Source: Heterohyrax brucei
Lineage: Eukaryota > Chordata > Mammalia > Hyracoidea > Procaviidae
NCBI GenBank assembly: GCA_028571685.1
Contig: CM053140.1
Location: 59,526,201 to 59,590,200 of the forward strand
Direction: 5' to 3'
DNA: 64,000 nt
Made by a program: the position numbers and the translations under genes. Below the pieces are notes generated by a model. The model was not told where the DNA came from, searched no databases, and saw only the letters and a program-made list of their open reading frames with translations. Position 1 is the first letter of the stretch. Each line of letters starts with the position of its first letter. Shown here in pieces: positions 42,705 through 53,989 of the stretch.

Positions 42705-42932
42705 GAGGTGAGCAGACTTGGAGGTGGTAAGAAGGCTGGGAGGAGGTAAACAGGCTAGGAGGAGGTGAGGAGGATTGGAAGAGGCAGGCAGGCTGGGAGG
42801 AGGTGAGGAGGCCAGGGAAAAGTGAGGAGGCTGGGAGGAGGTGGCAGTCTAGGAAGACATGGAAGTCCGGGAGCAGATGAGGAAGCCAGGAAGAGGTGAG
42901 CAGGCTAGGAGGAGGGAAGGAGGCTGGGAGGA
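42705..42932. repeat. Purine-rich minisatellite
   Basis: About ten imperfect units of 20-24 bp around 'gaggctgggaggaggtgag', almost all purine on the plus strand. GG runs every 4-8 bases could allow G-quadruplex or triplex structure. The minus-strand frame at 42613-43008 is an artefact of this array (serine/proline/leucine repeats). Confidence 0.85.
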
Positions 42933-43555
42933 CAGCACAACTCCCTGGGTAATTGGTGAGGGAAGAGCATGCAGGTATCGCCAAGGGGAAGGACCTGTTC
43001 AAGTGCAAAATCTCAGTTAGAGGCAGGAATTAAAATTGATCTTGGCACAGCTAATACAAATCTATGTGTCGGGTCTGTAAATAGCTTGTTTAATGGGCTT
43101 GGAGATGCCTCAGTGCAAAGGCCTAAGCCAGGGGCACCTGATGCCAGGGAGAGTGATGCTGCAAGTGTCTGTACCAGGGACAGGATGAGTGTTGACCTGG
43201 GGAACCAGAATGGGGGTAAGGGGTTCTCTGTCCAGCCCTAAAGCTTTTACTGGCCTGGGGATAGTAAAAGGAATTGACGGTCTGCTAGCAGGCCCTGGGC
43301 ATCTTGGAAAAAAAGGTCACGTACAGTTATCACTTGACTCTGGATTGCCCACTTCTTCAGGGCAACTCTTAGGGAAGAAGGTCAAGTGGAGGAGGGTCTG
43401 GACAGAGATTCAAGTCACCACCACATGGGCCTCTGCCTATCTGCTGACCTCCCCACATCAGGACCTTGCCAGATGCCAGAAACATGAGATGTCAGTGGAA
43501 AGAATAAGACTCCTCATTTTGCCAAAAATGCAACTCAGGATGAACACAATTATGT
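42933..43555. other. Unique sequence
   Basis: No feature supported beyond short open frames without domains. Confidence 0.35.
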
Positions 43556-43975
43556 CAAGTGGTTAACAGAGTTCTCACGGCAGAGTGTGTTTTGTTTAAG
43601 ACCTTGATCTTGTCTGCTCACAAAATGAATTCTGCCAACCCCCTCTGAAGGCAGCTGTCAAATTAAAACATTTTTGGGGAGACAGATCTCTTATTCTGAT
43701 GGCAAAATTCATTTGAATGATCCTTTAATCCAATTTTACTGCAAAATGCTGGAGCTGAAATCTTAAAAGCCACTTACCCTAAATAGTGGTGTCTTTCCAC
43801 TCCCCTCTCTGCCTCCTCTCCTGGGTCCCACCCTGCGTCTCTAACAAAATAATGCAGCAAAGAATTGCAGCTGGCACACTGATAATTGTTTGGTTTTTTT
43901 GCAAGGATTTTTTGGAGAAAAATGACAGAGCACAAAATCTTGTCTTCTAGAATCAGTTAATGCAGGGAATGGTAT
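43556..43975. promoter_or_regulatory. AT-rich unique block, possible conserved non-coding element
   Basis: Contains 'agctgtcaaattaaaac', 'attcatttgaatgatcctttaatcc' (in pieces), 'aataatgcagcaaagaattg', 'ctgataattgtttgg': clustered homeobox- and SOX-like cores with no transposon signature. Function is a guess. Confidence 0.25.
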
Positions 43976-44329
43976 TCACTGTCAAAGGCCCCCATTGCCC
44001 AAGGAAAAAGGGCAATAACCCAATAAGGTGCACCCAGTAAGGAGGGAGGATGGGGGTGTGGTGGTGGTGAATTGGGGACAGGACTCCATGGACCTACTGT
44101 CTGTGTGACACAGGGGAAGAAGCAATAGGGGCATCTGGGCAGAGAACAGAGCCTTGTTCCTGCTGATGTGAAGCAAGGAGGCTGCCACCCTCTCTCTAGT
44201 CCCTGCTCTCCACTGGGCACTCTCCCATCCCTTGAGAACCAGCCGGATCCTAATCCTCCATTAAAGCTAGGCACTTTCCAGTTAGCTAAGCTCTTTGACA
44301 TCAGTTACACATATCCATTTCTCTGTGTG
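43976..44329. other. Unassigned sequence
   Basis: GC-moderate unique stretch. Confidence 0.3.
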
Positions 44330-44580
44330 TTTATTCCTTCCTTTGTGCTTTTGCTCATCATCTATTCAACACGCAGAACTGGGCTTGACTGTACACTATG
44401 CCCTGGGTTAGTTCTCATGGGGTGCAGATAGCAGCAAGACATGACTTCTGCCCTCTAAGAGTTCATGGATTGATGAAGGCAACAGAATTGTAGACAAATA
44501 GCTGGGAGCTTGGCCTAGTGGGTGCTACCATCAGTTTAGATATCTGGAGAATCAAGTAACAGAAAACCCAGCAATAGTGA
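44330..44580 (+). repeat. L2 LINE fragment
   Basis: 'ttcctttgtgcttttgctcatcatctattcaac' (in pieces), 'ctctaagagttcatggattg', 'gaattgtagacaaatagctg', a degraded L2 phrase set. Confidence 0.55.
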
Positions 44581-45454
44581 CCCAAGCAATTGAGATATGA
44601 AATGCTTGCACATGACCAGGTGTCTAAAGGGAGGTGGTTTCAGCTTGGTCAGCTGCTCAGGGATTTCATGAAAGACCTGGGCTCTTACGGTCTATCTTCT
44701 TTATCACCGTTGGTGGCCTTTTAGTTTTTAGCTTTTTGCCTTACGGTTGCAAGACAGTGGCTGCCAGGGTTCCAAATGCACATTCTCTCATAACAGTATT
44801 CAAATCAGGAAGAAGAAATGGAGGTAGCGGGAAGAAAAGACTTCCCAGAAGCAGCTCCTTCCATGGCCAGATTTCCCCTCACACCTTGGTGCTAAGATCT
44901 GGGTCACATGCCTGCCCCTAAATCTCCAGCAAGGGAGATGGGGTGCCAGGCTTGTCTTCACCCCAGGTCTAAGCGTGTTGCTGCCGAAGAAACTTGGCAT
45001 CTGTAAGTGAAGGCAGGAGAGATGGGACTTTGGGGTGGGCAGCCCACCTGTACACCACATTCTTTGTGTTGACTGACTGGATGTCCTGGGGAGTGTGGTG
45101 TCTTGGGGATGGCTAGCTGGGTGGAGCAGAAAGCTCTCTCTGAGCCTCCTTGCTGCAGGCTGTGTGATCTGGGTAACACCTTGACTCCTGAATATCTTGG
45201 TCTTCTTTCTTGTGCCCCCACTGTCAGGTGGTTGTGAAGCTGAAATGGGACAGTAGGGTGAGTGCCTGGAGTGTAGGGGTGGTCCATAGCTGTTAGTTAC
45301 CGCAGCGATTAGGCCACATCTCTCAGTGGGCACATGATGCCTACTGTGTAACAATCCTGGGGGAGGGAAGACCACAGGAGTAGTAGCCCGCGTTGTTAGT
45401 ATACGTGCTGCCGAAGCAAGCACAAGTAGCCTGGCTTTTTAAACGTTCCTACAT
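44581..45454. other. Unassigned, includes the longest open frame of the window
   Basis: A minus-strand frame of 207 codons (44800-45423) has no recognisable domain, is rich in S/P/R/T and overlaps a segment (44810-44930, 'cccagaagcagctcc', 'ctgggtcacatgcctgcccc') that reads like an old interspersed repeat. I do not call it a gene. Confidence 0.4.
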
Positions 45455-45620
45455 GTGCTGGGAGCATCTTACTGCCACCGTTTCATTTAACCCCCACAGC
45501 CGGCCCGTGAGGCGGGAGCTGTGGTCAAGTGAGGCCACCGAGGCTCAGGGAGGTGATCCCAAGTCGGGTGAAGGTGGACAGGGCTGCTCCCAGATTGTCA
45601 GATTCCAGCTGCCGTGGTCT
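45455..45620 (+). repeat. MIR/L2-type fragment, GC-rich
   Basis: 'cgtttcatttaacccccacagcc', 'gaggcgggagctgtggtc', 'gaggctcagggaggtgatc'. Confidence 0.65.
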
Positions 45621-46974
45621 TACCCACTGTAGGCCCCTGGGTGCACCGCAGGTAGGTGCTCAGGTCATCCCTCCCCACCTGCTGACCGTCATTCTGTCTA
45701 CACAGAGGCTGGGGCAGACCTCTCTCCCCACCCCGTCCTCTGCCCCTCTCAGCACTCCAGGTCCCGGGAGTCTGCCTCTGGTGTGGGGAGATTTGCTCAC
45801 TGTCATACGTGCTCCACCCCAGGAAGAGGAATGGTCACACCCAGGTCAGTGGTGATGCAGGTCACACGACAGTCAGACTAGTGTCACCGTCTCTTGGGCG
45901 AACTGGCATCTTGTATTCTTTGGGAAACAATACACGTCATGTGGAACATAAGCATACACTGATGATGGATAATTACACCTTGTAGTTATAGATTTATCAA
46001 AATAATGCATAACCCACTCCTGGCAACCAACAACTCTACACCTACCTTCGTGAGATGAAGTCAGCAGCCCAGCCCTGCGGGGACCCTTGGCCGTAACCCC
46101 TGCTGGCTCCCCATCAGACCTGCACCTGTCCTGCCCTTCCAGCTTTCCTGGCCTCTCTGAGCCCAATTTTGTAATGCTAATGTGTTAAATGTCCATCAAG
46201 GTCTCATTCTAACACTGACTACTTTATTGCTTTGTCAGTTGTACTTTGGAATTTGACTCTTTTACTCTCTCTGTGTCCTGCATCTCTAATCTTCAAAGGT
46301 TCTAGCGTCGCATTATTCAGCTTTGTTAGCATGCTGATTCTAACACCGAGTGAGGCAGCCTTCTGGGACTCTGTGAAATGCCCCTCCTCCTACCAGGAAT
46401 GGCCAGTCGGTCCCCAACCTGGTTCTCCCCAAGGCTGCCAGTCATCCTTCTACTTCCCTTTCAGATCATGTCAAAACCACCTACAGCCACTCCCTCCTCT
46501 GCCCGCTTCAGACTGTGAGTTTACAGCCATCACATAATGTTATTAGCCATGTCAATGGTAATTATACCAATTATGTGGGTGAGAAACTTCAGCCAGATTT
46601 GGGGCTGACAATGAGTAATGGCCTCACTTGCTGAGGTTGCCATGGTCACCCCGCAGTGCTGATGGTCTCCACCAGTTGACAGGGTCTGCTGTAGTTACAA
46701 CAGGGAATCATTCTGTGCTCCTGAGGGCAGAGTGCATTCCTCTCCGGAGACCCCTGCAGGAAGCCCACTTGTCCCCAGGATGTTGGTCGTCAGTATTCCA
46801 GGCTCCCACCTCCTTCTCCTCCTGCAAACCTTCCTGTTAACGTCCACTTCCTGCTCTCAGGGCAGGACCAGACTTTGTGTCTCTGTGGCCTCTCCTGCAG
46901 AACTTTGTTTTCTGATCTCAAGCCCTGTTGTAGGAAGCTTAGTTCCTGCTAGTGGTCTCTGAGTCTCAAGCACA
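45621..46974. other. Unique sequence with a conserved-looking block
   Basis: No gene. 46500-46630 ('agccatcacataatgttattagccatgtcaatgg' in pieces, 'gtaattataccaattatg') looks like a conserved non-coding element. The remainder is unassigned. Confidence 0.3.
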
Positions 46975-47110
46975 GGTGAGGAGAGGCACTGTGACCCTAA
47001 CCGGTTGCCACTTCTTTGCTACGAGAACTGGGAGAAACTATTTAACCTCTCTGGGCTCAGTTCCCCAACAATGATTTGAAGATAACAAAAAAGCATCTAC
47101 TTTATGGAGT
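46975..47110 (+). repeat. MIR
   Basis: 'gaaactatttaacctctctgggctcagtt' (in pieces), 'aatgatttgaagataac'. Confidence 0.75.
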
Positions 47111-47259
47111 GGAGGCCCAGCCAACGCTCCACAGATGATGATGGTTATTATTATTATTAGTGTTGTTGCAGTGCTAGTGATTTCTCTGGCCCCAGATGCA
47201 CCCAGGTAGGCAGCTCCTCCCGCACATGGAGTGTGTCTGGTTTTGCCCAGGTCTATTAC
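47111..47259. other. Spacer with a short (ATT)n
   Basis: 'attattattattag' at about 47145-47160; otherwise unassigned. Confidence 0.4.
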
Positions 47260-47445
47260 TCATGGGGCAATAAGAGGAGAATAGCCTTGGCATCTACAGA
47301 CCTGGGTTTAGATTTGTCTGCACCGCACATTTGCTGTGTGCCTTAAGCAAGTGACGGAAGCTCTCTTAGCCTCACCAGTTTTCTCCTCTGTACAATGAGT
47401 ACAACAACACTGATCACATAGGATTATAGTGAGAATCTGGGGAGG
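47260..47445 (+). repeat. MIR
   Basis: 'cagacctgggtttagatttg', 'tgctgtgtgccttaagcaag', 'ctctgtacaatgagtac', 'aggattatagtgag'. Confidence 0.85.
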
Positions 47446-47988
47446 GTACCTTTGTTGAATGCAGATTCATGGGCTCAAATAGTATCTCCAGAGCACACTT
47501 GCGGGTGAGATTCTAGATCAAACACTTGGCCTCTTTGTGTCAGCTTCTGATCTGTCAAACGGTGTCTGTGACAGTTTCTGCTACGTTGTGGGCAAGTAAA
47601 TGAGAACAAGCAAAGTCTATTTATTCAGACCTGGCTGTAACAAGGGAGTTGGCCACCTTTACTTGTGCTTGGCAGTGATTCCATGGCAGACAGGAGAGTG
47701 GGAATGCTTTGCTGTAGAAAAAAGAGGTAGCTTCAGGTATGTGCTGGTGGGCAGTTGATGGTATGGGGAAGCTGGAGGCAGGCTGGCTACAGTGGGCCAT
47801 ACTACACGACTGGTTGGGGCAGCATATTTAATTTTCTCTGGTTGGTTTTTATTGGAAGTAGGGACACAAATTAGGGAAGCTTGCAATTCCTGACCAAGTC
47901 CGGACCATTTGGGATTGGTTACTGCAGAGACTGTGATCTGACCATTGTCCATCTGCATATTCAGACTTCCAGCAGAATGTTGTGAGGA
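47446..47988. other. Unassigned sequence
   Basis: No feature supported. A minus-strand frame of 120 codons (47659-48021) runs into the SINE and has no domain. Confidence 0.35.
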
Positions 47989-47997
47989 CTCAAGAAC

Positions 47998-48164
47998 ATA
48001 AACCAAACCCACTGATATCAAGTCGCTTCCAACTCATAATGACCCTATAGGACACAGTAGAACTGCTCCTTAGAGTTTCCAAGGAGGGCCTGATGGATTT
48101 GAATTGCTGACCTTTTGGTTAGCAGCATAGCTCTTAAGAGCATAGCTCATACCACCAGGTTTTC
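47998..48164 (-). mobile_element. AfroSINE, type A, with perfect TSD
   Basis: 'aaccaaacccactgatatcaag', 'aatgaccctataggacac', 'gctgaccttttggttagc', head with an internal duplication ('agcatagctcttaagagcatagctc' in pieces). Perfect 9-bp repeat CTCAAGAAC at 47989-47997 and 48165-48173. Confidence 0.94.
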
Positions 48165-48329
48165 CTCAAGAACGCAAAGTGTATCAAATGCCTGGTGTAT
48201 AGAGAGCCCTCACTGCATGTTCTCTGTCATTCTTGTTGTTTTCATTATTATTCTGCTTGTGGGCAAGTGCCCATGTTATCTTGTCCTTTGTGCATTGAGC
48301 CTTCAGCACATAAGTCAGGTGTAGTAAAG

Positions 48330-48595
48330 GCCTGGTACTCAGTTGAGCAGGAAAAGCGAGAACTTGGGAGCAGATTGCTGGGGTTCAAACCTGACCCTAC
48401 CAATTCTGAGCTGTGTGACACTGGATATGTTTCTAACAATTTCTGACAAACACTTCAAAGTGCTTCAGTTTCCTGAGCTGTAAAAGTGAGCAGACAATAA
48501 AAGTGCCCTCTTCATCAGGCTGTTATAAGGATTAAGTGGATTCAGGCCTGCGAAGTGCTTAGCGCAGTATCTGGCTCACACTAAGTGCCAAAGCA
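48330..48595 (+). repeat. MIR, long copy
   Basis: 'gctggggttcaaacctgacc', 'gctgtgtgacactggatatg', 'cttcagtttcctgagctgtaaaagtgagc' (in pieces), 'ttataaggattaagtgg', 'gtgcttagcgcagtatctgg'. Nearly complete. Confidence 0.92.
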
Positions 48596-49499
48596 GGGCT
48601 GGCTTCTGTAGTCTTGGCCCTGAGGGAGTATTGGCGTTGAGGGGTCTCTAGAGAACTGTTTCTGCCACCACTGCACTTCGAGATGAAGAAACTGAGGCCA
48701 AGAGACACTACATTAAACGTGTAAGAACACAATAGTATATGACTGTGCTAAATTATGCAGGGCGGACAATTAGGGAACGAAATGATCTATAATAAAGGGC
48801 TAATTAGGTGGGACAGATGTTAAACATCCCAGGAGCCAGAGATGAGGGAGAGAAATGCAGCCTGAGATGTGGATGGCCTCGGCCAGGGCCCAGGTGTTCT
48901 TTATAATAACATTGATGCTGCCTTGCTGTGACTGTGTGTTCCCACCACAGAGCAGTTGGCAAGTGCAGAAAGGTGAATATGAGTGTATGTAAATCTTCTG
49001 GCATCCTGTCTCCAAAGAGAGTGACTGTTCAGGTGTTGATATCGTTCTTCATTCTCTTGTCTACCCAAGAATGTTTTAATAATCCATGTACGTTTTCACT
49101 GTCATGTAATTGTTGGAATAAGCCAGGGTATAATGCAATTAAAAACAGACTCCTAAAAAACAAGAAGCTCTTTCTTGCTCTTGCCGTGTGTCCAGGTGGT
49201 CATCAGGGAGAGCTTTGCCCATCATGGACACCCAGGGACTGATAGAAGCTCCACTGTCACAGGGTACCAACATCCCAACATATGCCTCTATGATCACTGT
49301 GACAGGGAGGAAAGGACAGGACAGTCACTCATAGGCTCTTCAAGTCTCCTTCCTGGGAGGGACACTCACCACCACTATTCATGTTCCATTAGTCAAAGAA
49401 TCTCGTGGTCACCACAAACACCAAGGTGACAAAGACATACATCATTCTAGAAGGAGAACTTGGTGCTGGTGAGCCCCAGCTGTGTCTGCTACAGGTGTA
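48596..49499. promoter_or_regulatory. Unique sequence with possible conserved non-coding element
   Basis: 48700-48960 contains 'gctaaattatgcagggcgg', 'acaattagggaacgaaatg', 'agggctaattaggtggg', 'ataacattgatgctgcc'; dense TAATT/ATTAG cores and no repeat signature. The call is by texture only. 49000-49499 is unassigned. Confidence 0.25.
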
Positions 49500-49720
49500 G
49501 ATATCAATTTGTGTCTTTGTTACCTGACACTGTTATCTGACCAGTTTTCCGTCTCATTAGATGTTCATAGAAATTGTGTATCATTTAGATGGATCATAAA
49601 TTATTTAACTCCTCTCCTACTTATGTAATTTGAATGGTTTCATTTTTTATTATCACGAATAACACTGTAGTGAGTATTTTCATTCTTTTATCTTCCTCTA
49701 CTTTTCTACTTTGTTAAAAT
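49500..49720 (-). mobile_element. Old L1 fragment, antisense
   Basis: 'ttttattatcacgaataacactgtagtgag' (in pieces), the antisense of 'cattattcataatag' type L1 ORF2-end text. Weak. Confidence 0.4.
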
Positions 49721-49839
49721 AGACTCCTGTAAGGAGGTGCACAGTGAATAGCATGAAGTTTTACAAACTAATAATGCCTAACAGTGAGTGAGTAATTTTC
49801 AAGTTCTGTTTGCTGGACCTTAACACAAGCACAGGTCCA

Positions 49840-50250
49840 CTATCTTCTCACCCTTTCTAGGGTACCCCCCCCCCAGTCTCCCTTTGCCATTGTCAAGCCT
49901 GGACTCGGGGCAGTAGCCTCCTGGCTTGTCCTTCTACTGTCCTGGCCTTGCTCACACCTACTCTTCCTGTACTAGCCAGTGTGACCACATGGAACTTAGG
50001 GCACAGCTGTCTCTGCTCTGTTCTCAATGTGTCACCCAGGCACAGTCTACATGTTAACAGTGGCCCAGCCCTGCACAGTCTGGCACTGCCTTCCCTGGCA
50101 CCCTTAGTGCCTTCCTCAGGTCCCCTCCATTCAAGATGATCCACACATACAGGCCTTTCTTCTGCTGTGCAAACCCCTGATCCTTTGCACATGGTGTTCC
50201 CTCTGCTTGGGGCATCTTCCAGGCATCCCACCTCAGAGGCAAGAGACCCC
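49840..50250 (-). repeat. L2 LINE fragment, antisense
   Basis: 'cacatggtgttccctctgcttggggcatcttcc' (in pieces) is the common antisense L2 phrase ('tgctgttccctctgcctgg'). A C10 run sits at 49866-49875. Confidence 0.7.
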
Positions 50251-51949
50251 TGGGATGGTATGGGAGGGAATGAGCAGGAAAGGGGACTGGGCAGTATCAG
50301 ACAAACCCAGCATCTCCAGAAGGATATGAAGTGCTTTGCTCACAGCTGCCTGGCCTGACAAGAAGGATCCAGAAGCCATAGCTCCCCTACAGATGAGCTT
50401 GGTGTGCACTGGGGCAGCTGGTCTGGTTAGTGGGTAAGAGTGAGTACTCAGGTCATGTATTCATCTTACCTGGCATGGCCAGTGGAGCCACCAGGAGTGT
50501 CCACTCCAGCCTCATAGAAGCCCTGCTGGTTAAATGAGGCGTGCTGTGACTCAGGCCAAGGACACTGTATCATCTTATGTACTGGCAGCCTTGGTGTCAG
50601 CTACGCCACTTACCCCTCCGCCCCCGTGTCTGCCGCTGTAGGATAAGGGTCATGCTGCTCTCTGTCCTACTCACTCTTAAAGAACTTCTGTGAGGGGTTT
50701 GGAAAAAGGGATGAGTTCCCCACTGCTAGAACAACTTCCTCCAGGACAGGAGGCAGCCAGGGACCAGGGGGCTAAAGCCAACGGCGCATGGCAGGACCAA
50801 GGCACGGTGGAACTCCTTTCCTCCCAGAGCCCTTCAGAATCATGTGGTTGCACTGTATGGCCTCTCAGAGACCCCTGGTTCCACGGGCATGTGCGAAGGA
50901 AATGGACACAGAATGGGGACGAGCAGTTTGTATCCACCAGAACATGACCAGATTCCCAGATGCCCATCAAATTACAGTGAAAATTATGAAAATGCTAGGC
51001 TGAAAATAATAGTAAAAGAAAGAAATACCACCTACCTGTGACCTGGGAGAGGCAGAATGCACAGCGTCCTGGGCAGAGCAGGCCCAGCAGGAAGTGGGTG
51101 ATGAAGGGTCAGACTTGAACAGACCACAGACCTTGGCCTGCCTCCCCAAGGTATTTGGGACAAATCTCCCTCCTGCCTTCCACATGGTCAAGACCTATAT
51201 CTCTGCTCGCAGCTTGACTAGAAACTTTCTCAAAGCAGGCTGGTTTTATACACGGTATCTGAATTTTCTATTGGCATTAGCCCATTTTCCTGGGCAGGGA
51301 TTGTACAGTCCAAGGAACACAAGGTTGGATGGAGAAAAGACAAAAACTCCTATCACAGGAGACCGTGAGATTGGTCCATTAGGAAGTGAAGGAAATTGAC
51401 TCTTAGTTAAAACTTAATTTGATTAAATGACTCACATCACTTCCCTCTGTCAAGCTCAGGTTCTGCTGCTGCCTTTCTTCTCCCTGTCTTCCCACTTCCT
51501 CAGGATGGTTCTTCTTTTCCCCCCTTCTTCTTGCTTTGCTACCTGACAGCACTGTTTGCCGTGTCATTTTCATAAAGATTCTCAAGTGTGAGAAGAACAA
51601 CAGAGTTAACGGAGTAGCACCTTTTGCATGATCCAAAGAAGCCATTTTGCAAATTGTAGGAAATGATTAGAAATTACAACAGCACTTATGTCAATTACAG
51701 CTGGAGATAAAGGGGAGGTGGCTTGGGTGGGAGTGGGGCTGCAGGTGACAAGCCCTCCTTGGTAATGGATGGCACTGTGGGTGGCAGAAAGAGCTCTGGA
51801 CAAGGGGTCTGGAGTCCTGGTGTTGGGCATCTGATGAATCCCAGGGCTCTGGGAATCCCTGTGGGCTCTACCCACAACTTTCTGTGTGTGCATGGAGGTG
51901 TGCAGACATGTGCTGTGTACATGTATATGCACACAGGTACAAAGGAGTC
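50251..51949. other. Unique sequence with a conserved-looking block
   Basis: No gene supported. 51600-51720 ('ccattttgcaaattgtagg', 'aatgattagaaattacaac', 'gtcaattacagctgg') is enhancer-like. The 51.09-51.40 kb frame has no domain. Confidence 0.3.
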
Positions 51950-52328
51950 ATACCCAAACAGCCCTCCACAGATGCACCCAACTCACACACAAACACCCTA
52001 CACACAGATACATACAACTCACACCACACAGATTCATTCATAAATAGCCCTGCACAGATACACACAGACATACACAGCTCACACACAAACACCCCCCCAC
52101 AGATACATACAACTCAAATGCAAATACCTTCCAACACATGAATACATATAACTCATACCAAACACCTTCCAGTGCACAGATACAAAAAACTCATGCACAA
52201 ATACCCCCCGTATGATCACACAGAGACTTGAATTCACACACAAACACTCCTCAGCACAGACATGCAGACACCCAGGAGTCACACAAAGCACCCCCTCACA
52301 CACAAATCCCCCCAGCACTCAGATAAGT
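51950..52328. repeat. CA-rich minisatellite, left part
   Basis: Imperfect units of roughly 35-48 bp built on 'cacacaaacaccc', then 'acagatacatacaactc'. Open frames across it on both strands are repeat artefacts. Confidence 0.88.
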
Positions 52329-52895
52329 AGTGTTTAGGCTGGGTTCTGTAGAGAAGCAAAGCCAGTAAACCAGACAAATACACAGAGAGGGATTTAGACT
52401 ACAGAAATGGCTTCCATGGTTGAAGAGGCTGAAATGTCCCAACCCTGTGAGTCCAGCTGGAGACCTCCCCTGATTCACATAGCTGCAGGGACTCATGGGC
52501 CCAAGATTGGCAGGTCAGACAGTGGGGCTCCTGCTCACAGGCTGAGAAGGCCCACAGACTCCAAGATTGGCAGGTGAGATGGCAGGTAAGTTGCTAGCTT
52601 CAGCCCCAAGAATTGGAGGCTAGAAGAACAGGAGCCAGGTGCAGGATTCAAGGAAGCAAAAGCCCATGAGCCTCATCAGAAAGTCCAGCTGTGTTGGATC
52701 AGGCCACATTTCCAAGGAAACTGCCTTTCAACTGAGAGGCTACTCACAGCAATTCTGATTGTAGAGGTGATCATATTGTATCAAGTCTTGTCATGGAGGT
52801 GATTGCATCAATATACAACTGCCAAACTACATTGTAACTGTAAACCACCGAGAATCATGACCTAGCAAAACAGACACGCAACCTTAACCACCATA
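52329..52895 (-). mobile_element. LTR-like element splitting the CA-rich array
   Basis: Begins 'gtgtttaggctgggttctg' and ends 'ccttaaccaccatac'; in reverse complement it matches 16405-17003 (start 'tggtggttaaggttg', 'catgattctc', end 'agaacccagcctaa'). 'ccaagattggcaggt' is duplicated inside (52502 and 52561). The tandem array resumes after it. Confidence 0.6.
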
Positions 52896-53110
52896 CATAG
52901 ACATACCCAAACCACAAACATTCTATACACAGACACACCCAGATACATATAACTCATACACAAACACCCCTCAGCACTCATTCACACAGACACAACCAAC
53001 TCACACACAAACACCCCCAACACAAAGACACACAGAGATATGCTGGATCTCATACGGTTACTCCCACAGACATACACACGCACGCATTCATCTCCCCCCA
53101 ACAGATACAT
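52896..53110. repeat. CA-rich minisatellite, right part
   Basis: Same unit type as 51950-52328: 'cacagacacacccagatacatataactcatacacaaacacccc' in pieces. Continuation of one array. Confidence 0.85.
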
Positions 53111-53639
53111 GTCCACCTGGCCAAGGGCAGATGTAGAAATAATTATAGAAGCTCAATTCATTGGAGAAGGTGAGGGTGTGTAAGGTAGAGGGCAATGGGG
53201 CTCACCCCATCCCCATGCTCCCACTCTCCTCCCAATGAGCCAAAGCGGTGAATCACTCCAGACCCCAGAGGAAAGAGCTCTATTTGCTTGATGACATTCC
53301 GCACACACAACCCTGCAAGGCAGGGGTTGGCACTGGTGACGTATACAGAAAAGCGAGGCTGAGGATTTGCTGGGGCACTGTGCCAAGGCATGAGGCTATG
53401 ACCCATTTGTCAGGCCAATCTCCACTGGCCCTTGGCCTGAGGGCATGTGATTTCAAGAGGAGGGAACCTCATTCTTGCAGTGAGAGGAGAGAGACAGGGA
53501 AGACTGGTTGCAGAGAGAAAGTAGAGAGAGAATGAACATGAGGATTCCCTGGGGAGTGGGGATGAGTAGCTGCCTGGGGCTCCACCATGGGTTCTAGACC
53601 CTGTTCCAAGCTCTGGTGAGACTCCGTTGTCCATAAATA
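53111..53639. other. Unique sequence
   Basis: No feature supported. Confidence 0.35.
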
Positions 53640-53682
53640 CCATGAGACTGCCGACTCAACGGCACTTGGCTTGGCTGGCCAT
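53640..53682 (+). mobile_element. Very short AfroSINE 3' fragment
   Basis: 'catgagactgccgactcaac' then 'ggcacttggcttggctgg': only the last ~40 bp of a SINE with the TTGGCTTGGC tail. No clear target duplication. Confidence 0.75.
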
Positions 53683-53985
53683 CTCCCTCAGCCTTGTGAA
53701 ATATTCTTCCACACATGATTTTCCTTTGCCTAAACTAGACTGAAAGTTTCTTTGCTACTTACAAAGAGAGCTACTCAGACACTAAGGAAATCTATTTATT
53801 TTTAAAACTGCTTTTTAAAAAAGCACGATTTCCAACGATGAATGCCTAATGTCTCTTGTTCGGATTCCTCATCCAGTAAGAGGAATGAGCATTTGCAAAC
53901 TTACGTGAAAATTAAACCCACAATCTGGGCACACACTTGTTTGACAAGTGATAATTAACTGCTGACAATATAATTTCAGTTTGGA
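53683..53985. promoter_or_regulatory. AT-rich unique block, possible conserved non-coding element
   Basis: 'ctatttatttttaaaactg', 'tttgacaagtgataattaac', 'tgacaatataatttcag'. No repeat signature. Untested. Confidence 0.2.
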
Positions 53986-53989
53986 TGAA

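Noticed and set aside
42613-43008. 131-codon frame, minus strand
   Set aside because: Translation of the purine-rich minisatellite; periodic serine/proline/leucine.
44800-45423. Longest open frame, 207 codons, minus strand
   Set aside because: No domain or motif, skewed S/P/R/T composition, overlap with repeat-like sequence and with another frame (44958-45287) on the same strand. No splice or start context that stands out.
49866-49875. Run of ten C
   Set aside because: Could be a sequencing or assembly length error; no structure around it.
51950-52328. Regularly spaced repeats, possible CRISPR-like array
   Set aside because: Eukaryotic CA-rich minisatellite with drifting units and no unique spacers of constant length.
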